NCBI GenBank assembly: GCA_973895155.1
Contig: OZ316891.1
Span: 31,620,001 to 31,684,000 of the forward strand
Source of the DNA: Marsupella aquatica
Lineage: Eukaryota; Marchantiophyta
Length of the DNA: 64,000 bases
Direction: 5' to 3'
Position 1 is the first letter of the stretch. Each line of letters starts with the position of its first letter. The position numbers and the translations under genes are program-made. The notes beneath the pieces are model-generated. The model worked only from the letters and a program-made list of their open reading frames with translations. It made no database searches and was not told the origin of the DNA. Positions 52,701-62,100 of this stretch are shown in pieces.

Positions 52701-54355
52701 GACAAGTATTCGGACCATTTAAAATGGCATTACCAGGTACACATTACACCGACTCTCGATTTACATTCTTGAAAAAACGAAATGAGAAAGGCATAGTAGT
52801 AAGATATCGAGCCCGGCTAGTAGCCAAAGGCTACACACAAATCCCGGGCAGGGACTACGATTTAACATACTCACCAGTAATGGACGCTACTACATATCGC
52901 TATCTCACAGCACATTCAGTCCACCATAAACTGGTTAATAACCTTATGGACGTGGTAACCGCGTACCTTTACGGCACACTCGATACTGAGATATACATGA
53001 CTGCCCCCCCGGAACTGATAGAGAGGGTCAAGCAGCACATTCAGGGGGAGACGTCCCAGAACCTGAATACAGAGATTAAAAAGGGCATCAGCCAAATAAT
53101 ACCTGATGGGGATACAAAGGCCCTCTTGATGCAAAGTGGAAATACACAGGCAATGCATACCAGAGGAAAGAAATTAACAACAAAACTTACAGTCCAAGTG
53201 TTACGTTCCATCAACGGACTTAAACAGAGCGGCAGAATCTGGTATCAGAAATTCCAGACAGAGATGCTCGCCCTCGGATTTACAAATAGCGGACTGGCCC
53301 CCTGCATCTTCATCAAAAAGCATATGGACGAAGTCCTGATACTAGCACTGTACGTGGACGATGTGAACTTATTCGGGACTAAACAGATGATGAAAGACAC
53401 AATACATACACTGAAAAGAGTCTTCGAGATGAAGGACCTTGGAAGACCCAACCACTGCCTAGGCCTGCAGATCGAACACTTAGAAACAGGCATATTCCTT
53501 TACCAATCGACATACACGCAGAAGATACTTCATCAATTCAACATGCAGAAATCCTACCCTGTCTCCACCCCGATGGAACTCAGATCTCTAGACCCGATCA
53601 AAGATATGTTTCGGAAGCGCCAAGAAGACGAACCCATACTGGGATCAGAAAAACCGTACCTATCAGCGGTGGGCGCCCTTATGTATCTAGCGAACCAGAC
53701 GAGACCTGACATATCGTTCGCCGTCAGTCTCTTAGCGAGACACAGCGCACAGCCCACCATCAGGCATTGGAACGGCATCAAGAGGATCATGAGATACCTA
53801 CAAGGGACGATCGACCTTGGACTATTCTTTCCTAAGAATAGCCCCGATACGCTTACCGGTTACACTGATGCCGGCTACCTGTCGGACCCCCAGGACTCCA
53901 AATCACAGACTGGGTACGTGTTCTTACAGGGGACGACAGCAATATCTTGGCGAAGTTCAAAGCAAACAATGACCACAACGTCATCCAACCACTCGGAAAT
54001 CATAGCGTTATACGAGGCGTGCAGAGAAGCTGTATGGCTACGAAGCATTATCAATCATATTAGGTCCAGCACCGGTAAACCACAGATAACAGAGCCAACC
54101 ACAATCTACGAAGACAATAAGGCGTGTATCGACCAGATAACCAACGGAATCCTGAAGACCGAGAGGACCAAGCATATTGACCCCAAGTATTTCTTCACGC
54201 AAGAACAACAAGGGAAAAGTATCAATGTTGCATGGATCAAATCTCAGGACAATCGAGCAGACATGTTTACGAAACCACTACCAGCCGGATTGCACAGAGC
54301 GCACCTCGAAGGCATAGGCATGAGCAGATTGTCCACGATCAAGCCCACCTCATAA
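49742..54355 (+). CDS. Copia-2 gag-pol polyprotein, 1,537 aa, uninterrupted
   Basis: First ATG at 49742 (MNTVEKLLWPALKVDG); the frame is open 38 codons upstream but without ATG. Domains in order with rough residues: gag (1-200), RGG-type basic region (210-270), zinc knuckle CYRCGKIGHIRNAC (about 280), protease with GIIDSGTSHTIL (about 355), GAG-pre-integrase (HCRLGHPG, CIACSQGKM, about 500-550), integrase with INADICGPI, RVDGAGEFTS and HFQNGIAESVIKRLQ (about 560-720), reverse transcriptase with RARLVAKGYTQIPGRDYDLT and the catalytic LALYVDDVNLFG (about 960-1220), RNase H with GYTDAGYLSDPQDSKSQTGY and IYEDNKACIDQ (to about 1510). All catalytic signatures are present. It is clearly related to Copia-1 and serves as the reference for that element's stops. 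Confidence 0.95.
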   Translation: MNTVEKLLWPALKVDGSNYLTWITDVETYFTSQDLEDTLDTDIDVTLKQKAKAAFLLRQHLTPQLKNEYMNEINPRKLWDLLKARFDHMREIWLPEARRDWHNLRVMDHTTIANYNSALCRITSQLEMCGHPINDIDRIDKTLSTFPESNITLGTQYRNMRFTKYSDLIAHLLVEEKQQIVALQNARKRPARSDPPPHRPETHYTNYEDKQRGNYRGGRTQFRGGRNQFRGGRNQFRGQGKPYNRPSGSNNTWRRGTMNNRGRGRSNQYDTANNSQKMCYRCGKIGHIRNACAATEQEAHRYINDRNKSRQNPQGHYMEIEEELIASQREETQEQIEVHTSLTDWKYPTLDDPDTGIIDSGTSHTILKHSKYFEAITPSSRAITTIAGLNHIEEGKGRATFILPGGTKITVKSAIYAPKATRNLISFQDIRSNNLQLRTNTQGKTETLQIIQDIQGKPSIKETFALIPPGLYATSIQTFHIHQESEDMTYIWHCRLGHPGTTMYNRIIRDSKGIPKTVKPKVKTACIACSQGKMTIRPSIPKTIFSIPQFLEQINADICGPIDPPSGPFKYFLVIIDSSTKWLQISLLSTRNLAFARILAHILKLRAQFPEYPTRRLRVDGAGEFTSRTFDDFCWAAGIDTQYPVPHVHFQNGIAESVIKRLQMVARPLLMKSNLPTSAWGHAILHAAALIQYRPSAYNSKTPYHLAFGIPPDLSHLRIFGCQVMVPILGPKRTKLGPQRNAGIYVGFDSTSIIRYLEPTTADLFKARHQDCHFYEDQFPQLTNTASTQSKDTTKMPINWKADQNRNDPRTKQADEEVRRLLHLHEMLEKIPDSFNDAANVTRSHNLAANAPSRVQTSSTPANVTAPRAKRGRPPGIKDSQPRQRKTPAANLGTPALEPAITLNVTAINQNDPLSEENEEMSITYMQTGNIYKRPTTQIDEQFAYNVIQEITNDIPDPLTINEAKKQPDWPKWQAAIHTEMDALIKRQVFGPFKMALPGTHYTDSRFTFLKKRNEKGIVVRYRARLVAKGYTQIPGRDYDLTYSPVMDATTYRYLTAHSVHHKLVNNLMDVVTAYLYGTLDTEIYMTAPPELIERVKQHIQGETSQNLNTEIKKGISQIIPDGDTKALLMQSGNTQAMHTRGKKLTTKLTVQVLRSINGLKQSGRIWYQKFQTEMLALGFTNSGLAPCIFIKKHMDEVLILALYVDDVNLFGTKQMMKDTIHTLKRVFEMKDLGRPNHCLGLQIEHLETGIFLYQSTYTQKILHQFNMQKSYPVSTPMELRSLDPIKDMFRKRQEDEPILGSEKPYLSAVGALMYLANQTRPDISFAVSLLARHSAQPTIRHWNGIKRIMRYLQGTIDLGLFFPKNSPDTLTGYTDAGYLSDPQDSKSQTGYVFLQGTTAISWRSSKQTMTTTSSNHSEIIALYEACREAVWLRSIINHIRSSTGKPQITEPTTIYEDNKACIDQITNGILKTERTKHIDPKYFFTQEQQGKSINVAWIKSQDNRADMFTKPLPAGLHRAHLEGIGMSRLSTIKPTS

Positions 54356-54859
54356 CACTGAAGCTCGAAAGGATTACCCAACGACGAAGCTGTCGCCCGA
54401 TGAAGCCGCCTCCAGATGCCCGACCACCACACTCGGCGAGCGCCACACCACATCCCCGACGTGAAACAACGCAAACCAACGCAAAAACGCCCGACTTGGC
54501 CTCACTAACCCAAAGCACAACACGAAGCGAAGCGCAATACGCAAAACGACATGAAGAACAACACGAGGCGCACACCAGGCAACGAGCTGAGGGGGAGACT
54601 AGACACCCATTAGGAACATTCACATAACCCCACTTAGCACATACGATTAACACTAACTAAGACATGGCAAAAAGGCTTAACCAGGACATTAGATATGGGA
54701 AACCACCTATATAAGTGATGGTAGCACTCTTTCCTCGAGAAGAAAGCGGCGAGGTTTTAATGAGGCTACATCACACAGGTGGACCCCTAAACCGGATTAT
54801 ACCCTAGGTTCAAGAGATGTGGTTACTTTATGCTCCTCCATAAACTAACCAAGGGGGAG

Positions 54860-55056
54860 TGTTGTAAACCCTAGTTTACCCCTTAACCATAGGGCGAGAA
54901 CCCTTAACCATAGTATGAGAACTCCTAACCATAGGACCAGTATAAGGGCATTTGCCTACCATGTAACCAAGGGGATATATATATCCCCTCATCAATAGTA
55001 ATGAATCTATCTTGTTGGAGTATCTTTGAGTGTTCCTTTAGTTGTCTATTACAACA
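54860..55056 (+). repeat. Copia-2 3' LTR
   Basis: 197 bp, identical by eye to the 5' LTR; preceded by AAGGGGGAG. Confidence 0.95.
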
Positions 55057-55107
55057 CTTTTGTCCTTTATTTGTTTGCCTTTGGTTGTCATTATGGTTTG
55101 TCACACT

Positions 55108-56393
55108 AGCAGGACTCGGACAACAAGGGCCAAGGAGTTCAAGTCCTTCTTAAGGACTTTCAGTTCTCCCTTGAGCACTTGAAGTCCTTCATAAGCACTT
55201 GAAGTCCTTATTGGAGTCGTGGGGCAAGGACTTGGAGTCCTTGGGTAGAGTCCTTGGGAAAGGACTAGTAGTCCTTGGGCAAGGACCCGGAGTCCTCCCG
55301 AGTCCTTGGGCAAGGACACTTAGTCCGTCGACAAGAACACTGAGTCCTAAGTGGCTAAGTCCTTCAGTAAGGACTCTAAGGATTTACCAAGGACTTGGAG
55401 TGAGGAAGGACTTGAAGTCCTTGGGAAATCCTTGGGAAGTCTGTGGAGTGAGAAAGTGCAAGAGTCTTTGGTTAGTTTGTTTGATTCAAATTGTTGAATT
55501 CTTGATTTTGAGAATGAGATGCTTCAGTTTTGCAGATGGAGAAGCTTAGCCTATATGATACTCTCCATGAGGTCAGGATTGATCAGATATGGGGTCTATG
55601 TGCTGGAGCCTTTACTTATGAAGGCTGTGGGGGAGTTTTGAGTGACGGCCGTCCTGCACCTTGGGAAAGCACAAACGGAGGTTGAGAATTCATGCAGAAT
55701 CTTGAGTCACCTTTAGGTCCTCGATCACGCAACAGACTCCAGCACTCTTGTTCTAGGGATGGGGAAGGAACATATATGTACTGTTTTGCTGTGTAGGTTG
55801 GCGATGTGGTGCTTCAAGTGAATGAAGCTAATGGTCTGCAGTTGATGGGGATCTTGGGCCAGGACTATAGGGATTCTGAGTCTCACATCATCGCACGACT
55901 GCTCTTGAATGAATTCTCACAGAGGCATCCATCTTGTGCTTCACAAGGCTAAGTATGGATCCTTGCGCTCGGCTTCGATACTTTTTGAACAAATTGTAGC
56001 TCGTGCCTAAGTGAGAAGGACTCTCACTCCTAGATTTTGAAAATTCCTGCGGAACTAGTAGCGCTGACAACATTCTCCCACAGAACTAGTTGTCCAACTG
56101 TAAATTACATGTCGGGACAAAAAATGAGTTTCCCCAAAGGACTTTGACTCCTTGTTTTTGAAAAGTCCTCCACGCAGAACTAATAGCGCCAACACTCTCC
56201 TAGAGAACCGGTTGTCCTTCACTGATAAATTATAGTTGCAACAAGAAAGGGGTTACCTCGGGAGCTGAAATACTAATGAATGCGTCTTATACACATTTGA
56301 TTTGTTTAAGTCCTTTTTGACTTTAGATGTGCTAATCTTGGCCGTTGACAGTCCTTTGGATTAGTGAAAGGACTGGAGACTTTTTGCCTCCTT
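55108..56393. repeat. Right sub-terminal AAGGACT/AGTCCTT repeats of element E
   Basis: More than twenty copies of AGGACT or AGTCCT in both orientations, densest at 55108-55440, often as dyads such as AAGGACTTGGAGTCCTTGGG and AAGGACTAGTAGTCCTTGGG. They thin out toward the terminus, where AGTCCTTTGG and AAAGGACTGGAG lie just inside the inverted repeat. The array is much larger than on the left side (about 1.3 kb against 0.4 kb), an asymmetry usual for DNA transposon ends. Confidence 0.75.
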
Positions 56394-56420
56394 TGGTAGT
56401 CCTCAATCTTGCAATGCACC
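56394..56420 (-). repeat. Right terminal inverted repeat of element E
   Basis: Ends ...GCAATGCACC at 56420; the duplicated GAAT(G) follows at 56421. Confidence 0.8.
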
Positions 56421-57285
56421 GAATGCAGCCACTTCACAGGTGCTCAAGTCCATCGCAAATTGCTTTAGCAACTTCAAGACAAAGCACCTGACCAACCCTA
56501 AACACAAGGAGAACTGGTGTAAGCGAAGGGGTTTAGTTGGAGCTTTGGTGACGGCTACTGACACTATATAGCAACCACTGTTTGATCATAGTATGCAAAT
56601 AGGGGCTGGTGTGGAAATAGTGGGAAAGTTGAATACAGAGGTAGGTGTGGTGGTAGAAGTGTTCACTATCACACCATCTCCCACTGATCCAACATTTGCA
56701 CATAGGTCATTCCTGTTTAAGGTTAGATGTACAGTCTGTGGCAAGCTACATACTAACATGTGCCATAAGAAATCCAATTTGGAACACAATTTAAGGCAAC
56801 ACCTTGTCAGTCGGGATCATATGGATGCACTTGAGAATGTCGTCACCAGTACCCAGGCTGCACTGAGGGCAGGGAAGAAGGGGAGACCAAGGAAGCCTGA
56901 TGCTCGTGATCTGTTTCCATCTCAAAATTCTATTCTGAATTTCTTTAGAGAGGACAGCTCTGCTGCAAGGAGCAGTTCAGGCAGAGGTGGGTTGTATTCC
57001 TCCGTTGAGCCAAGTTTAAGTTTGCTTTGTTGGGGCTTGTGGGAGTCAGAGGTCAAGTGGACAGGGGATTCTATGGATGTGAAGGGCATACTTGATGATC
57101 AAGAGGGAGGGAATGTCTGGGACTATGACCGTACCACCTATGCTGAGGTTTTCAATGTAACTAGCCAGTCAGTTGTTGGTATACAGGGTTGTTTTAGGCA
57201 CAAGCAATGTCACAGGGTGTCCATTAATGGAGGTGGTTTTCAAAACCTCACTTGCACTCTATGTGATTCTATAAAACATGAATGA
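56421..57285 (+). pseudogene. Transposon T copy B, N-terminal block (second part)
   Basis: Continues the block interrupted at 41353: SQVLKSIANCFSNFKTKHLT, CHKKSNLEHNLRQHL, GKKGRPRKPDARDLFPSQ, CFRHKQCHRVSINGGG, and stops at 57285 as in copy A. A TAG at 56569-56571 stands where copy A has CAG. The amino acid sequence is otherwise almost the same as copy A. Confidence 0.65.
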
Positions 57286-57937
57286 TTTTTGTGGCAAGGT
57301 GCACAGGGAAGCGGAAGCATTAGTGCAGAGAGGAGACAGGATTACACAGGGTGGGATGAGGTTGGCATACTTGACCAAAACCGAACTGAGGGAACATGTT
57401 GGTAACCTCAACACTCGCTTTAGGAAACAGCGTTGGCTGTTGGCACAACAGGCTCAGAAAATTTGTGCCTTGAGTGTTAGGCGAAAGAAGCTAGAAGATT
57501 TATTAGGAGTAGCCCATGATAGGAAAGATTTAAGACTGTTTCTGAGAAATATTATGAATGGACATAGGCGTGGTGCTTTTGGTGGCAAGGAAGGGTTGTG
57601 GGATTTCCTGACAGATTTAGCTAAGAACTTGTAGAGAGTTGCTAAGGGTTATCGATACAGTAAGAGAACCAAGGCCTTTTCCCAAGGTAGACAAGTGGCT
57701 CATTGTTTCCAGGCAAACCTAGGTGGTCCAGGTCTGAAGACCTTGAAACGTGATAGAGCAAAACTACCACCCTTTAGAGCTGGCATTCAAAAAGAGATAT
57801 TCCAGGAGGTGTGCAGAGTACTATGTGCATCAAAGCAGTCACTTGGAATTTCAGGAGATGTACCAGTAATGTTTGCTGAGGATGAAACAAGGATAAAAGA
57901 GAGACCCAGGTTTGTGTTTTTGTCTCTAGTAAATTAG
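57278..57937 (+). pseudogene. Transposon T copy B, FAEDETRIKERP block
   Basis: Matches copy A 15082-15716. It overlaps the preceding frame by 8 bp exactly as in copy A. A TAG at 57632-57634 (CAG in copy A) breaks it, and a codon is missing near 57397 (EHVGNL against EHVTGNL). The GT donor after AGACCCAG at about 57910 is retained. Confidence 0.65.
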
Positions 57938-58010
57938 CTTGTTCTTTTGAATGTGTTGGATGAGTTTGCACGTCATGAGCTGATGTGTGTTTTGTATTGT
58001 GTGTGATAGA

Positions 58011-58706
58011 TGGGAAGCTAAATATGACACCCTCATTGGTTTCTGTGGCCCCTTAGAGGAGCACACATGTTCTTTTGGCTTGGAAGTACTGGTTGGAGCA
58101 GGTACTGAAGGGTATGACAAGATTGTAAGTACTTTTGAGCAGTATGCCAAAGGCATGTATGCTAGAGTAATCATTGTCAATCCTCTGCATGCAAAGATGC
58201 CTAAATTGGCATTGTGTGTTCTACCAACATGTAACAAGTTTAGAGCTCCCTGGGTAAGAGAGCATTGGGTGCAACTGAAGTCCATGTGGGACACACATTG
58301 CAGAGACAGTGTTGGTCCTTTGTTGGGCCATGCTAGTGATGGTGATGCCCGTCGTAGGAAATTGATGATGGAAGATTATAGTGATGGTGATGCCCGTCGT
58401 AGGAAATTGATGATGGAAGATTATACTGCTGTGAATGGTTCCTTTCCTACGTACAGTGTAGGATGGGTTGGGTGGCAATACTCAGTGTCCATACTTCCAA
58501 ATGGAGATCTATATGGTTTTGGAGATCAAGACCCACCTCACAATGGCAAGAAGGGAATTAACCCATTGGACCGAGTGTCTGCTATGTTAGTTCTTGGTGA
58601 TCAACATGCATCTTTGTCATATGTCACATCTGTTTATAACCATTATGCAATTCATGAGCATGGTTTGCATTGGGATGATGTGAATAGGACAGATAGACAA
58701 AACTAG
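58011..58706 (+). pseudogene. Transposon T copy B, exon after the short intron, with 45-bp duplication
   Basis: The exon begins at about 58011 after GTGTGATAG and encodes WEAKYDTLIGFCGPLEEH onward. The 45-bp segment 58335-58379 is repeated at 58380-58424, adding 15 residues (SDGDARRRKLMMEDY twice) without breaking the frame. It otherwise matches copy A 14330-14981. Confidence 0.65.
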
Positions 58707-58740
58707 GCTGGCCCACAATGAATAGCTTCCAGGAGAGTGG

Positions 58741-58942
58741 AGGCCTGCCTGCAGCATATGTATGAGCGACGAGATGTTCGTCATGACAGAAGCTTTGGGA
58801 CCATGATATACTTGGAGGTTTGTGCAGACTACATGGATATTTTCTTCTCTGTTAAGCATGACCTAAGAACCCGTGTTGTCTTGGCATCAAAGGTATCTTG
58901 GTTCTTCCGATTGTAGACGCTATGGTTGAGGTATGGTGATCA
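58741..58942 (+). pseudogene. Transposon T copy B, start of the GSDCC block, cut by LINE2
   Basis: VEACLQHMYERRDVRHDRSF and YMDIFFSVKHDLRTRVVLAS are retained, then a TAG (about 58913) and the LINE2 junction at 58942. The GSDCCEIFFS motif itself is not in the window for this copy. Confidence 0.65.
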
Positions 58943-58978
58943 TTTTCCTTGGAATGGTTTTTTTTATAAATTTTAATA

Positions 58979-58996
58979 CCGTGAAAGACCCCACGG
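58979..58996 (-). other. LINE2 3'-terminal hairpin (CCGTG - GGGTCTTT - CACGG)
   Basis: Same loop as LINE1 (28578-28595), with compensating changes in two stem pairs. Confidence 0.7.
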
Positions 58997-59186
58997 ATAG
59001 GGGGAACAACAGCCCTTAATACAGGGACAGCAACAGCACACTAGCGAGCCACAAAGATCGAGAGCCCAAAAGCACAAAAGAGAGCATCAAAGCCCCAGGG
59101 AGAGCCCCCCCTCAAAGAAGGGAAATAACACCGATCAAGAGAGCACCCATGCCCTTCCCACAGCAGCCCCCCAAAAAGCAGACCCC

Positions 59187-62100
59187 TCAATCAGCAACGC
59201 CGCCGCTAGAGGGCACCAAGAGAATCCTGTCCCCACCCCGTCTCAGCCAGATTTGCCTCGTTCCCCGCAACCATTCTTGAGCCCGGTTCAACCGAGAGCG
59301 ACGCCGCCCAAAGCGTAAACCAGCCCCAACCGCATGGATGTGATTGGCAGTCTCAGCAAGCATCAGGCCCAAGTCAAATGAACGTCCCACCTTGTCAGAG
59401 AACATATGTTCATTTCTTCCCAGCCAAATCATCCAGAGAGTCTGATATACACAAAAGATCCTAGCAGTGTGAATAGGCTCCGGTCCTGTCGATGCATCAA
59501 GAATAGCCAGTAGACCACCTCCAATGGGTAAGCGAAGCTCCGTCAAAATCCTGTCACACATCCTCCAGCAACATGAGGCATGGGAACATTCAATGAACAA
59601 ATGTTGCATCGTCTCCAAGACCCCACAGCAAAGCTTGCAATTCCCAGTACCAGCCTGGATACGGAGGGCCCGTTGACCAGTAAACAATCCACCAACCAGG
59701 ATCCGCCAGATAAAGGTTTTTGCCCTGCAGGAGAGGTCAGAAATCCACAGCTTCTTCCATCCAATGCACCATTCAATTTCCGACCGGTGTGAGGACCAGC
59801 ACCTATTAAGCAGCACATGAAGGCTCATCTTGGGTCTCAAGAACTGGTAGACCCTGCAGTTGGTGATTTGAAAGTCCTTGAGAGGTTCTGCCCTGTCAGA
59901 CCAGCGCCGCTGTCTGGCCGGAGGATCCTTGTCCCACCTGCAGGCAGTTGACTCCCAAATTCTCCCTAGGAACGCTCTAGCCAGCCCTCTGTGCTCCCCC
60001 GTGAATCCTCATAGCACCTGCCCCCTAAGCGGAAGGTCTTTCCAGCCCCCTGTCTCCACCGACCATCCGTCCTGAATTGATCTCATTCCCAAGCGTCCAC
60101 AAATAGCAGTGACTCCTACAATGTCCACATTTGGCAATGAATTGAAATCTATCATACATCTAATTGCATCGTTAATGCTCCAGCGTCCAGGGGCACCATA
60201 TCTCCCAAGACAAAAAGCCAGATGGGCACGCAGCTCCTCCCAAGCCTTCCATAGACCACTTGTATACCTGAGACCACCGCCTGCCCTAGGAGTACAGAGC
60301 AGAAGCCTATCCTTGAACGTGTAATTGTTTCTTCTGATCACCTTGTAATTCAACCATCCCATTAAAGATAAGTTGGCTGCCAGCATCTTCGACCATTCCC
60401 TGTCTGGATACTCTAGGGCCTTAGTGAACCATTGTGATAATAATGCATTGGAGTGGCTTCTGAAGTCCTTGAATCCCAGGCCGCCCTCTATTTTTGGAAG
60501 TGTCATCTTGTCCCATGCCACCAGCGGAATTTTCTTCCCACCTGCAGGATTATATCCCCACAGAAAATCTCTACTGAGGGCAATGAGTTTCTTGGCCAGA
60601 CCCGCTGAAGCCTTGAGGTGCATCACATGGTAGATTGGGATGGCCTGGAGCACGTGTTTGACCAATAAGGTTCAACCTGTGAAAGAGAGGAGCTTATTTG
60701 TCCAGGATGACAGTCGTGAGCTGATTTTATCTAGGCAGAATCTGTGCAGTTGCTCAGTCTTCAGCCCGGCCCCTTCAGCCCGGCCCCCAAGGGAGCGCCC
60801 AGATATTTCTGAACCTCCCCCATTGCACTCACTTGACAGCCAGAGTACAGCAGCCAATCCGGGATGACCTCAATTGCCAAGGGAATCACCACAGATTTTC
60901 GTAGGTTCAGCTTTGCTCCAGAACCCATTTCATAACATGCAAGCGCAGTTTGTGCCTGGGTGAAAGCTTCCTCCGTGGCAGGAATGAACATTCCAACATC
61001 ATCTGCGAATAATCTGTAGCATATTGTGAGTGTGTCCGTGATTGACAGTCCACTAAGTCTCCCAGCCTCCATCTCCGCAGCTAAGAAGTCCATCAGCGGT
61101 TGTGTCGAGATGACAAAAAGTAGGGGCGACAAGGGGCAGCCCTGTCTCACCCCCCTCTTAAGCTCAATCATACCCGTCGCAAAACCATTGACCATTGCCT
61201 TCGAGAAAGATCCAGCCAACAGAGCCCGTACCAGTGTGATAAAGTGGCCACTTATTCCCAGTAAGTGCATTGTGTCCCATATGTATTCGTGATTCACCCT
61301 GTCAAAGGCCTTTTCGAAATCCAACTTCAAGAAAAGTGCCTCCGTCTTCTTGTGCTGTATCCAGTCACATGCGAGCCAGGCCAGTGAGATGTTTTCCAGA
61401 ATGTGGCGCCCCTGTATAAATCCGGTCTGTTGGGGGCTGATTATCTTGTTCATGATTTCTTATAACCGCAATGCCAGGATCTTAGCAATGACTTTGTACG
61501 TTGTGTTCAACATTGTAAGGGGACGCCAGTCCTTCAGTGATCTCTTATCAGGCTTCTTCGGAATGAGCTTTATTATCCCTTCTTTTAATGCACTATCAAT
61601 CTCTCCTGTCATCCAGAATTCTTGTATCATTTCCACCAAGTCCTGTCCCAGAAACTCCCAGCATGCGCGCAGTACTTCTGCCGTTAAGCCGTCTGGGCCA
61701 GGCGATTTGTCTCCTGGTAGCATCCAAAGCACTTCCTTCACCTCTTTAGTTGTCGGGAGAGCTTCCAATTTCATTCTCTCTGCCGCTGTAAGCGCAAATT
61801 TTGTGTGTTGCAGTAGACGTCTCCTCTCTTGCCGTCGTTCTTGTGTCTCCCTTTGTGAGGGTTCCTGCGGTGCATAAAGTGCTTGACACATTTTCTCCAC
61901 TTCAAGCACAATGCTTGCCGCCTCTGTTATCTCCGTCCCATCCTCTTTGAGAATCAGGTTCATGGTTTCTCGGGCGCGTTTAGCCTTTACTATCGCATAG
62001 AAGAACTTTGTTGATTCGTCTCCTTCTCCCAGCCATTTAATCCTTGCAAGTCTCCGTCCCTTATTAGCCACTTCCAACTCGGTTGCATGCAGTGTGTCTT

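Larger units (their letters stand above)
49186..55056 (+). mobile_element. Copia-2: Ty1/Copia LTR retrotransposon, 5.87 kb, intact
   Basis: 197-bp LTRs (49186-49382 and 54860-55056) that look identical, flanked by CTTTT (49181-49185 and 55057-55061). A primer-binding-type sequence follows the 5' LTR and a polypurine tract AAGGGGGAG precedes the 3' LTR. The single gag-pol frame is uninterrupted. Everything needed for autonomous movement appears to be present, so this is a candidate active element. It inserted in the 3' part of element E, 150 bp after the stop of the E gene. Confidence 0.95.
41354..56420 (+). mobile_element. Element E: about 15-kb DNA transposon with AAGGACT sub-terminal repeats
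   Basis: The ends are defined by the interruption of T. The left terminus (41354-41380, GGTGGATTGC...GACTACCA) and the reverse complement of the right terminus (56394-56420, GGTGCATTGC...GACTACCA) match at 25 of 27 positions. The flank duplicates GAAT, or GAATG if the first G of the element is counted with the target. Just inside both ends AAGGACT and its complement occur many times, often as palindromes (AAGGACTCGAGTCCTT at about 41408). It holds a spliced gene (46527-49036), the decayed 4-kb element (41956-45986) and Copia-2 (49186-55056). Without these two insertions it is about 5.2 kb. No transposase was recognised, so it may be non-autonomous or of an unknown type. Dense sub-terminal repeats recall CACTA elements, but the termini do not start CACTA. 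Confidence 0.7.
40651..58942 (+). mobile_element. Transposon T, copy B, split by element E and cut by LINE2
   Basis: Two segments, 40651-41353 and 56421-58942, are near-identical to the reverse complement of copy A (14095-17275). Joined, they are collinear with copy A across the split, with only GAAT(G) duplicated. At 58942 the match stops exactly where the 3' end of LINE2 begins. Copy B has extra damage: TAG at 56569-56571 and 57632-57634 where copy A has CAG, a 3-bp deletion near 57397, and a 45-bp tandem duplication at 58335-58424. The remainder of copy B would be expected beyond the LINE, past the window end. Confidence 0.75.

Noticed and set aside
54232-54627. 131-codon frame overlapping the end of the Copia-2 polyprotein
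   Set aside because: It starts inside the RNase H coding sequence in another phase and runs into the 3' untranslated region. Composition reflects the overlapping codons.
55108-55440. CRISPR-like array
   Set aside because: Repeats are 7-8 bp, present in both orientations and not evenly spaced, and the DNA is from a plant. They fit transposon sub-terminal repeats.
41354-56420. Calling element E a CACTA transposon
   Set aside because: Sub-terminal repeats fit, but the tips start GGTG and the duplication is 4-5 bp rather than 3 bp.
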